A stretch of DNA of 64,000 bases from NCBI GenBank assembly GCA_004552305.1, contig SFOX01000001.1, forward strand, positions 1-64,000. The letters run 5' to 3'. Of the stretch, positions 57,719 to 64,000 are shown in pieces. Positions within the stretch are counted from its first letter, which is position 1, and the number at the start of each line of letters is the position of its first letter. Origin of the DNA: Subdoligranulum variabile. GTDB lineage: Bacteria > Bacillota > Clostridia > Oscillospirales > Ruminococcaceae. The notes beneath the pieces are model-generated. The model was not told where the DNA came from. It ran no database searches and saw only the letters and a program-made list of their open reading frames with translations. The translations under genes were made by a program, and so were the position numbers.

Positions 57719-58981
57719 ATGGAACCTTTAGCACAGCGTCTGCGTCCCCGCACGCTGGACGAAGTCTGCGGGCAACAGCATCTTTTGGGCAAAAATCAGG
57801 TGTTCCGCCGCACGGTGGACAGCGGTAAGATCCCCAATATGATCTTTTACGGTCCCTCCGGCGTGGGCAAAACCACGGTGGCCAGCATCATTGCCGCGGG
57901 CAGCGGTATGCAGCTGCACAAGCTCAACGGCACCACCGCCGGCACAGCCGACATCAAAGCCGTGCTGGCGGATATCGGCACGCTAAGGGCAAGCGGCGGT
58001 ATTTTGCTGTATCTGGACGAGATTCAGTATTTCAACAAGCGCCAGCAGCAAAGCCTGCTGGAATGTGTGGAGCAGGGCACCGTCACATTGATTGCCTCCA
58101 CCACCGAGAACCCGTATTTTTATGTCTACAACGCCCTGCTTTCGCGCTGCACCTTGTTTGAATTCAAGGCGTTGACGGACGCGGATATCCGCAGGGGGCT
58201 GCAAAACGCCGCCGCACGCCTTGGCGCGGAGGAACAGCAGCCGGTGCTGATTCCTGACGACGCGCTGGACTATCTGGCGCAAAGCGCCGGGGGCGATATG
58301 CGCAAGGCGCTGGGCAATCTGGAATTTGCCGTGACCGCCGCCCCCGTAGAAAACGGCGCCCGCACCATTACCTTAGATATGGTGCAGCAGGTGGCAGTGC
58401 GCACCGCTATGCGGTACGACAAGCTGGGCGATGACCACTACGACATTGTTTCGGCGTACCAGAAATCCATGCGCGGCTCTGACCCGGACGCAGCGCTGCA
58501 TTACCTTGCGCGGCTGCTGGAGGCAGGGGATCTGCCCAGCGCCTGCCGCCGCCTGATGGTCTGCGCGTGCGAGGATGTCGGTCTTGCGTGGCCGCAGATC
58601 ATCCCCATTGTCAAATCGGCGGTGGACATTGCCAACGCTGTCGGTCTGCCCGAGGCACGGCTGCCGCTGGCGGATGCGGTCATTCTGGTTGCCACCGCGC
58701 CGAAATCCAACTCCGGTCACGATGCCATCAACGCCGCCATGGCGGACGTACAGGCAGGGCGCACGGGTCCCATCCCGCGCCAGCTGCAAAACAAGCACTA
58801 TGACGGTGCCGATGCCAAAGTCAAGGGGCAGCATTACCTCTACCCGCACGACTACCCCAACCACTGGACTGCGCAGCAATACCTGCCCGATGCCATCAAG
58901 GACCGCCGCTATTACGAACCCGGCGATAACAAAAACGAACAGGCATTTGCCCAATACTGGAAAAAAATCAAAGGAGAATAA
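57719..58981 (+). CDS. rarA: Replication-associated recombination ATPase RarA (MgsA)
   Basis: 420 residues. MEPLAQRLRPRTLDEVCGQQHLLG is the family N-terminus. Walker A MIFYGPSGVGKTTVA, Walker B LLYLDEIQYFNKRQQ and sensor IASTTENPYF follow, then the C-terminal tetramerisation region (GLAWPQIIPIVKSAVDIANAVGLPEARLPLADAVI, GQHYLYPHDYPNHW). RarA acts at stalled replication forks. The ATG at 57719 follows AAAAAGGA. The alpha/beta hydrolase gene begins 4 bases after its stop, so they form an operon. Confidence 0.96.
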   Translation: MEPLAQRLRPRTLDEVCGQQHLLGKNQVFRRTVDSGKIPNMIFYGPSGVGKTTVASIIAAGSGMQLHKLNGTTAGTADIKAVLADIGTLRASGGILLYLDEIQYFNKRQQQSLLECVEQGTVTLIASTTENPYFYVYNALLSRCTLFEFKALTDADIRRGLQNAAARLGAEEQQPVLIPDDALDYLAQSAGGDMRKALGNLEFAVTAAPVENGARTITLDMVQQVAVRTAMRYDKLGDDHYDIVSAYQKSMRGSDPDAALHYLARLLEAGDLPSACRRLMVCACEDVGLAWPQIIPIVKSAVDIANAVGLPEARLPLADAVILVATAPKSNSGHDAINAAMADVQAGRTGPIPRQLQNKHYDGADAKVKGQHYLYPHDYPNHWTAQQYLPDAIKDRRYYEPGDNKNEQAFAQYWKKIKGE

Positions 58982-58985
58982 CGGT

Positions 58986-59918
58986 ATGTCTGAACTCCAC
59001 TGCGAAGCCCTGCATTTTGCCTCCGCTGACCAAAAGCACCAATGCGCCGCCTATCTGTACACGATGCCCGGCGTACCCGTGCGCGCAGTGTTACAGCTGA
59101 GCCACGGTATGTGCGAATATGTGCAGCGCTATGCCCCCATGGCGCAGTTTTACGCCGCGCATGGCATTGCACTGGCAGGCAACGACCATCTGGGACATGG
59201 CGGAAGTGCCGCCGAAAACGAGCGCGGTCACTACGGCGAGGCGAACGGGCGTTTTCACCTGCTGAACGACCTGCACACAATGAACACCCTGCTGCACGAG
59301 AGATTTCCCGATGTGCCGGTGATTTTATACGGTCACAGCATGGGCAGCTTTTATGCACGATGGTACGCCGAAATTTTCCCTGAAAGCATCACCGCCGCCA
59401 TCTTCTCCGGCACGGCAGGTCCCGGTGCCGCCAACCTCTTGGGGCAGCCGCTTGCCGCGTTGATTGCCGCCGTCAAGGGCAACGACTATGTTTCGCCCTT
59501 TATGGTCAAGCTGAACTTCGGCAGCTACTGCAAGCGCATCCCCGATGCAAAATCCCCCAATGCATGGCTGACCCGCGAGGATAGCGTTGTCACCGCCTAC
59601 GATGCCGACCCGCTGTGTACCTTCCCGTTCACGGCAGGCAGCTACCGCGAGATGCTGACGGTACTCAACCATGTCAGCAGCAAAAAGTGGGCGCAGAACT
59701 TCAACAAGGATTTGCCCGTGCTGCTGATTGCCGGTGACGGCGACCCCGTGGGCAACTACGGTGCCGGGGTACGCGCGGTCTGGGCTATGCTGGGCGATGC
59801 CGGTGTCAAGGATCTGACCTGCCAAATTTGGGAGGATGCCCGCCACGAGCTGCATAACGAAACCAACCGTGCCGAGGTCTTTGACTATGTGCTGACTTGG
59901 ATCGAGAATTACCTGTAA
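58986..59918 (+). CDS. Alpha/beta hydrolase, monoacylglycerol-lipase type (S33-like)
   Basis: 310 residues. LQLSHGMCEYVQRYAPMAQFYAAHG and GNDHLGHGGSA come first, then the nucleophile elbow VILYGHSMGSFYARWYA (serine near residue 120). A late aspartate (LLIAGDGDPVG) and histidine (EDARHELHNE) complete the triad. It resembles lysophospholipases and monoacylglycerol lipases; the natural substrate is unknown. There is no signal peptide, so it acts in the cytoplasm. GGAG precedes the ATG. Confidence 0.92.
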   Translation: MSELHCEALHFASADQKHQCAAYLYTMPGVPVRAVLQLSHGMCEYVQRYAPMAQFYAAHGIALAGNDHLGHGGSAAENERGHYGEANGRFHLLNDLHTMNTLLHERFPDVPVILYGHSMGSFYARWYAEIFPESITAAIFSGTAGPGAANLLGQPLAALIAAVKGNDYVSPFMVKLNFGSYCKRIPDAKSPNAWLTREDSVVTAYDADPLCTFPFTAGSYREMLTVLNHVSSKKWAQNFNKDLPVLLIAGDGDPVGNYGAGVRAVWAMLGDAGVKDLTCQIWEDARHELHNETNRAEVFDYVLTWIENYL

Positions 59919-59930
59919 AAAATGAACGCG

Positions 59931-59961
59931 GCTCCCCGACCCTACGGTCGGGGAGCTTTTT
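59931..59961 (+). terminator. Terminator of rarA-hydrolase
   Basis: GCTCCCCGACC, 4-base loop, GGTCGGGGAGC, TTTTT. Confidence 0.9.
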
Positions 59962-60076
59962 GCATCCGCCGCCCGGCACAGCTGCGCACTATGCCGATTA
60001 GCAACTTGCATCCCACTTTGCCAATTTCACAGCAAAAATGGCACAATCGTTTACAAATTCTTTTCAATTTACCCTA

Positions 60077-60132
60077 TTGACATTCCCCACCAAAGTGGTA
60101 CAATATTAGCAGTCGAGAGGTTAGAGTGCTAA
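60077..60132 (+). promoter_or_regulatory. clpB promoter with CIRCE operator
   Basis: TTGACA (60077-60082), 16 bases, TACAAT (60099-60104), then TTAGCAGTC, 9 bases, GAGTGCTAA (60106-60132). The latter is the CIRCE inverted repeat with a single change in the left arm. HrcA binding just after the -10 would repress clpB until heat shock. No hrcA-dnaK genes are in the window. Confidence 0.9.
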
Positions 60133-60198
60133 ATGTAAAATAATTTCCCGATGTATCCCAGCAAATTTCCGTATCTGCAAGTAAAGGAGGTACGCTTT

Positions 60199-62811
60199 AT
60201 GAACACGAACCAATTTACCCAAAAAACGTTGGAGGCTCTGCAGAGCGCACAGCGCCTTGCCGTTGAATATTCCAACAACGCCGTAGAGCAGGAGCATCTG
60301 CTTGCGGCACTGGCACAGCAGCAGGACGGGCTGATCCCGCAGCTGCTGACCAAGCTCGGCACCGACCCCAATGCTTTTGCGCAAGCCGCCCTGCAAAAGG
60401 TAGAGGCTTTGCCCCGGGTCACCGGCTCCGGTCGTGACCCCGACAAGGTTTATATTTCCGGCGACCTCGACCGCGCCTTAAACGCCGCCGAGCAGCAGGC
60501 CAAGCAGATGCAGGACGAATATATCAGCGTCGAACACGTATTCCTTGGCATTTTGCAGCGCCCCGGCAAGGCGGCCGCCGAGCTGTTCAAGGCGTTCGGC
60601 ATCACGACCGAGCGCTTTATGCAGCAGCTGTCGCAGGTGCGCGGCAACCAGCGCGTAACGACCGACAACCCCGAATCCACCTACGATGCCCTGAAAAAAT
60701 ACGGGCAGGATCTGGTGGAGATGGCGCGTGCCAACAAGCTGGACCCTGTCATCGGGCGTGATACCGAGATCCGCAACGTCATCCGCATTTTGAGCCGTAA
60801 GCGCAAGAACAACCCTGTCCTGATCGGTGAAGCCGGTGTCGGCAAGACCGCCATTGCAGAGGGACTTGCGCAGCGTATCGTGCGCGGCGATGTACCCGAA
60901 AACCTCAAGGATCGCACGGTGTTCAGCCTCGATATGGGCGCACTTGTCGCCGGTGCCAAATACCGCGGCGAGTTTGAGGAGCGCTTAAAGAGTGTCCTGA
61001 ACGAGGTCAAGAAGTCCGAGGGCAAGATCATCCTGTTTATTGATGAGCTGCACACCATTGTCGGTGCGGGCAAGACCGACGGCGCTATGGATGCCGGCAA
61101 CCTGCTCAAGCCTATGCTGGCGCGCGGCGAGCTGCACTGCATCGGTGCCACCACGCTGGACGAGTACCGCGAATATATCGAAAAAGACCCCGCGCTGGAG
61201 CGCCGTTTCCAGCCCGTTATGGTCAACGAGCCTACCGTGGAGGATACCATCTCCATTCTGCGTGGTCTGAAGGAGCGGTATGAGGTCTACCACGGTGTCA
61301 AGATTCAGGACGCCGCGCTGATTGCCGCCGCCACGCTGTCCGACCGGTATATCACTGACCGTTTCCTGCCCGATAAGGCCATCGACCTTGTGGATGAAGC
61401 CTGCGCCATGGTCAAGACCGAGCTGGACTCCATGCCCGCCGAGCTGGACGAGATGAACCACCGCATTACCCAGCTGCAGATTGAGGAAGTCTCCTTAAAG
61501 AAGGAAACAGATGAGCTTTCCAAGCAGCGTCTGGACGCGCTGGAAAAAGAGATGGCGGAGCTGCGCGACACCTTCAACAGCAAAAAGGCGCAGTGGGAGA
61601 ACGAAAAGAACGCCATCAACAAGGTGCAGAGTCTGCGCGCCGAGGTGGAATCCACCAAGGCGGAAATCGAAAGAGCCACCCGCACCGGTGATTACGCCAA
61701 GGCGGGCGAGCTGCAGTACGGCAAGCTGCCTAACCTGCAGAAGCAGCTGAGCGAGGAGGAAAAAATCGCCGCCGAGAAGAAGGAATCCAGCCTGCTGCGC
61801 GACCGCGTGACCGATGAGGAAATTGCCCGCATCGTGGCGCGCTGGACGGGTATCCCCGTTGCCAAACTGGTCGAGGGTGAACGCGAAAAGCTGCTGCGCC
61901 TGCCGGACGTACTGCATAAGCGCGTGATCGGTCAGGACGAAGCCGTGCAAAAGGTTTCGGATGCCATCCTGCGTTCCCGCGCCGGGATTGCCAACCCCAA
62001 CCGCCCCATCGGCAGCTTCCTGTTCCTGGGTCCCACGGGCGTCGGCAAGACCGAGCTGGCAAAAGCGCTGGCACAAGCCCTGTTTGATGACGAAAAGAAT
62101 ATGGTGCGTATTGATATGACCGAGTACATGGAGAAATTCAGTGTATCCCGTCTGATCGGTGCGCCTCCGGGATATGTCGGCTATGAGGAGGGCGGTCAGC
62201 TGACCGAGGCCGTGCGCCGCCATCCGTACAGCGTTGTGCTGTTCGATGAAGTCGAAAAAGCACATCCGGACGTCTTTAATATCCTGCTGCAGGTGCTCGA
62301 CGATGGTCGTATCACCGACAGTCAGGGTCGCACGGTGGACTTTAAGAACACCGTCATCATCCTGACCTCCAACCTCGGCTCGGATCTGATTCTGGAGGAT
62401 TTGGAGAAGAGCCGCGCCGCCGGTAAAAATGAGCTTTCGGACGAGGCAAAGTCTGCCATTGACCAACTGCTCAAGCGCCAGTTCCGCCCCGAGTTCCTGA
62501 ACCGTCTGGACGACATCGTCTACTACAAGAGCCTGACCAAGCAGGAGATCGGCTCCATTGTCGATCTGATGCTGGCAGATCTGCGCTGCCGTCTGGCGGA
62601 CAAGCAGCTGAACCTGATGGTCACGGACGCCGCCAAGAACGCCATCATCGACGGCGGGTATGACCCCATCTACGGCGCCCGCCCGCTGAAGCGGTATATC
62701 CAAGCCCATGTTGAAACCATGATTGCCAAAGAGATCATCGGCGGGGCGCACGCGGCAGGGGACACCCTGACCGTGGACGCCGACGCTGACGGCAAGCTAT
62801 TTCTGCGCTAA
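60199..62811 (+). CDS. clpB: ClpB disaggregase
   Basis: 870 residues. N-domain (about 1-145); AAA-1 with [14 protein letters not shown] and [15 protein letters not shown]; a middle coiled coil (about 405-525, rich in E, K and L) that contacts DnaK; AAA-2 with [14 protein letters not shown] and [14 protein letters not shown]. There is no IGF loop after AAA-2, so it does not bind ClpP, in contrast to the Clp protein at 52450. It pulls proteins out of aggregates with DnaK. AAAGGAGG precedes the ATG at 60199. CIRCE upstream indicates HrcA control. Confidence 0.96.
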   Translation: MNTNQFTQKTLEALQSAQRLAVEYSNNAVEQEHLLAALAQQQDGLIPQLLTKLGTDPNAFAQAALQKVEALPRVTGSGRDPDKVYISGDLDRALNAAEQQAKQMQDEYISVEHVFLGILQRPGKAAAELFKAFGITTERFMQQLSQVRGNQRVTTDNPESTYDALKKYGQDLVEMARANKLDPVIGRDTEIRNVIRILSRKRKNNPVLIGEAGVGKTAIAEGLAQRIVRGDVPENLKDRTVFSLDMGALVAGAKYRGEFEERLKSVLNEVKKSEGKIILFIDELHTIVGAGKTDGAMDAGNLLKPMLARGELHCIGATTLDEYREYIEKDPALERRFQPVMVNEPTVEDTISILRGLKERYEVYHGVKIQDAALIAAATLSDRYITDRFLPDKAIDLVDEACAMVKTELDSMPAELDEMNHRITQLQIEEVSLKKETDELSKQRLDALEKEMAELRDTFNSKKAQWENEKNAINKVQSLRAEVESTKAEIERATRTGDYAKAGELQYGKLPNLQKQLSEEEKIAAEKKESSLLRDRVTDEEIARIVARWTGIPVAKLVEGEREKLLRLPDVLHKRVIGQDEAVQKVSDAILRSRAGIANPNRPIGSFLFLGPTGVGKTELAKALAQALFDDEKNMVRIDMTEYMEKFSVSRLIGAPPGYVGYEEGGQLTEAVRRHPYSVVLFDEVEKAHPDVFNILLQVLDDGRITDSQGRTVDFKNTVIILTSNLGSDLILEDLEKSRAAGKNELSDEAKSAIDQLLKRQFRPEFLNRLDDIVYYKSLTKQEIGSIVDLMLADLRCRLADKQLNLMVTDAAKNAIIDGGYDPIYGARPLKRYIQAHVETMIAKEIIGGAHAAGDTLTVDADADGKLFLR

Positions 62812-62824
62812 GCACCCATAAAGC

Positions 62825-62866
62825 AAGGAACCCCGGGTCGCAATGACCCGGGGTTCCTTTTTTTGT
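62825..62866. terminator. Bidirectional terminator between clpB and the potD-like gene
   Basis: AAGGAACCCCGGGTC, 5-base loop, GACCCGGGGTTCCTT, TTTTTTT. Confidence 0.9.
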
Positions 62867-62874
62867 TTGTTCGT

Positions 62875-64000
62875 TTAGTAGCTGTCGCGGGATTTTTTGC
62901 GCAGCTTGCGCCAGATGTTAAAGCCGGAAATAGCAAGCGCCACCAGCAGCATCACGATAACCATCCATCCGCTGCCGCCCTCCTCAAAGCTTTTCATTTC
63001 GCTCCATTGGGCGTCCATGGCGGCGTTGATCTCATCGGGCAGGGTAGTGAACACCTCCGCCTTGTCCAGCACCTCTTGGTCCGGGTAGGCGATCTTGCTG
63101 TACTTCAAATCATCGTCCAGCATCTCCCACACGGCGGTGATGGGCGTTGAGTAGCCGATGTAATCGCAGTTGGCAAGACCCACCGACGGCTCACACATAT
63201 AGTTGATGAACATCTCCGCTGCCTCTTTGTTTTTGGCGTTGGCAGGGATGCACATACTGTCCACAAAGAAGTTCACGCCTTCCTCGGGGTGGACAAACGC
63301 CAGATCGGGGTTTTCGTCGATCATCGTCAGCGCGTCACCGGCGTAGTAGGGCGCCATAGCAGCCTCGCCGCCCTCCATCTTGTCGAAAATCTCATCCATA
63401 ACGTAGGCTTGCACAACATTTTTCTGCTGCTTCAGCGCGTCCATGACGGTGGTCACTTCTTCGACCGACTGCGGGTTCAGCGACAGCCCCAGCATCTTGG
63501 CGGCAATGGCGTAGGCATCGCGGGAGTTATTGAACATCAGCACATTGTTGGTGTACTCGACATCCCACAGCGCCGACCAGCTTGTGGGCGGCTCCTCCAC
63601 CATAGTGGTGTTGTAGATCAACCCCGTTGTACCCCAAGTGTAGGGTACGCTGTACACGTTGGCGGGGTCAAAGTCCCAGTCGGTGTACTTCTCGCCGATG
63701 TTGGCAAAGTTCGGGATATTGTCGTAGTTCAGGGGAGCAAGCATCCCCTCCTTCGCCATTTTTCCGATCATATACTCTGACGGGAAAATCACGTCATAGG
63801 ACGCGCCGCCCGACTTCATCTTGGCATACAGGCTTTCGTTGGAGTCAAAGGTCGTGTAGTTGACCTTGATGCCGGTCAGTTCCTCAAAGGCGGAGATGAC
63901 GTTCACACTGTCGTCGCTGCCGTCCGAAATATACAGACCCCAGTTGTAGACATTCAGGGTGATGTGGTCGTTGGCAAAGCGGCGCCAATCGTAGTCGCCG
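62875..64000 (-). CDS. Spermidine/putrescine-binding protein PotD-like, 5' end outside the window
   Basis: At least 374 residues, open to the window edge. ITLNVYNWGLYISDG is the PotD N-terminal signature, and YDVIFPSEYMIGKMAKEGML, PYTWGTTGLIYN and GVNFFVDSMCIPANAKN are further landmarks. It would bind polyamines outside the cell for an ABC importer. Two oddities: the visible residues before the signature (GDYDWRRFANDH) show no lipobox, and the C-terminus ends in a membrane helix (WMVIVMLLVALAISGFNIW) with a basic tail, which ordinary PotD proteins lack. A fusion to the permease PotC upstream is possible. The other transporter genes would lie to the right. Confidence 0.88.
   Translation of the reverse strand, partial: GDYDWRRFANDHITLNVYNWGLYISDGSDDSVNVISAFEELTGIKVNYTTFDSNESLYAKMKSGGASYDVIFPSEYMIGKMAKEGMLAPLNYDNIPNFANIGEKYTDWDFDPANVYSVPYTWGTTGLIYNTTMVEEPPTSWSALWDVEYTNNVLMFNNSRDAYAIAAKMLGLSLNPQSVEEVTTVMDALKQQKNVVQAYVMDEIFDKMEGGEAAMAPYYAGDALTMIDENPDLAFVHPEEGVNFFVDSMCIPANAKNKEAAEMFINYMCEPSVGLANCDYIGYSTPITAVWEMLDDDLKYSKIAYPDQEVLDKAEVFTTLPDEINAAMDAQWSEMKSFEEGGSGWMVIVMLLVALAISGFNIWRKLRKKSRDSY

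Overview
The window is a GC-rich chromosomal segment with no phage or plasmid genes. Several traits point to a Gram-positive anaerobe of the class Clostridia: a T-box leader in front of pheST, a CIRCE operator in front of clpB, BirA/BioY biotin control, UppS, AsnA, a DUF1292 protein, PyrB with PyrI, a BlaI-type repressor, and lipoproteins with Firmicutes-style lipoboxes. The high GC content, the short GTAGGGG-type palindromes and the eda-VOC / MBOAT-DHHW gene content suggest the Oscillospiraceae (Faecalibacterium / Gemmiger / Subdoligranulum group). That placement is an inference, not a database result.

Layout. 0-6 kb: a leftward pyridoxamine kinase - trmL - degV cluster, a serC-serA operon, and a BlaI-type repressor with several TACA-NN-TGTA palindromes; two copies of a small MITE-like element lie here. 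6-9.5 kb: a radical-SAM/TIGR03915 DNA-metabolism pair, and a LexA-like XRE-S24 repressor that faces a small membrane protein across a shared operator region. 9.5-16 kb: cutC, a palindrome cluster, a cysteine-poor redoxin, a 6S-like RNA, DUF1292, a cyclophilin lipoprotein, ruvX-uppS and birA-bioY. 16-19 kb: an IclR regulator divergent from eda(-VOC)-kdgK, the lower 2-keto-3-deoxygluconate pathway. 19-25 kb: an MBOAT/DHHW O-acetylation pair and an esterase - acyltransferase - DUF6320 trio. 25-28.6 kb: T-box-pheST. 28.6-34.4 kb: a hairpin cluster, then a two-component system interleaved with two lipoproteins that share a Cys/His motif. 34.4-40.6 kb: glmS behind a terminator-bearing leader, a polysaccharide dehydratase and phosphoglycosyl transferase, and a CdaR-type regulator. 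40.7-46.1 kb: ftsE-ftsX-M23 peptidase-34-aa membrane peptide-ctpA-rsmA and tRNA-Thr. 46-52 kb: a MATE exporter, and a heterodimeric ABC exporter followed by asnA. 52-64 kb: a ClpA/ClpC-like unfoldase, pyrBI, a GntR/UTRA regulator with nth, rarA with an alpha/beta hydrolase, clpB under CIRCE, and an incomplete PotD-like protein at the right edge.

Much of the segment concerns the envelope. UppS, GlmS, the CapD-like dehydratase and the phosphoglycosyl transferase supply lipid-linked sugars. FtsEX with its M23 and Ctp partners remodels peptidoglycan. The MBOAT/DHHW pair probably acetylates an exported glycan. The regulatory sites are unusually legible: complete promoters with operators can be read for the XRE-S24 pair, birA, the eda operon and clpB. 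The best candidates for something not well described are the two-component/lipoprotein locus, the XRE-S24/small membrane protein pair, the structured leader before glmS, the 34-residue peptide in the ftsEX operon, and the esterase/acyltransferase/DUF6320 trio.
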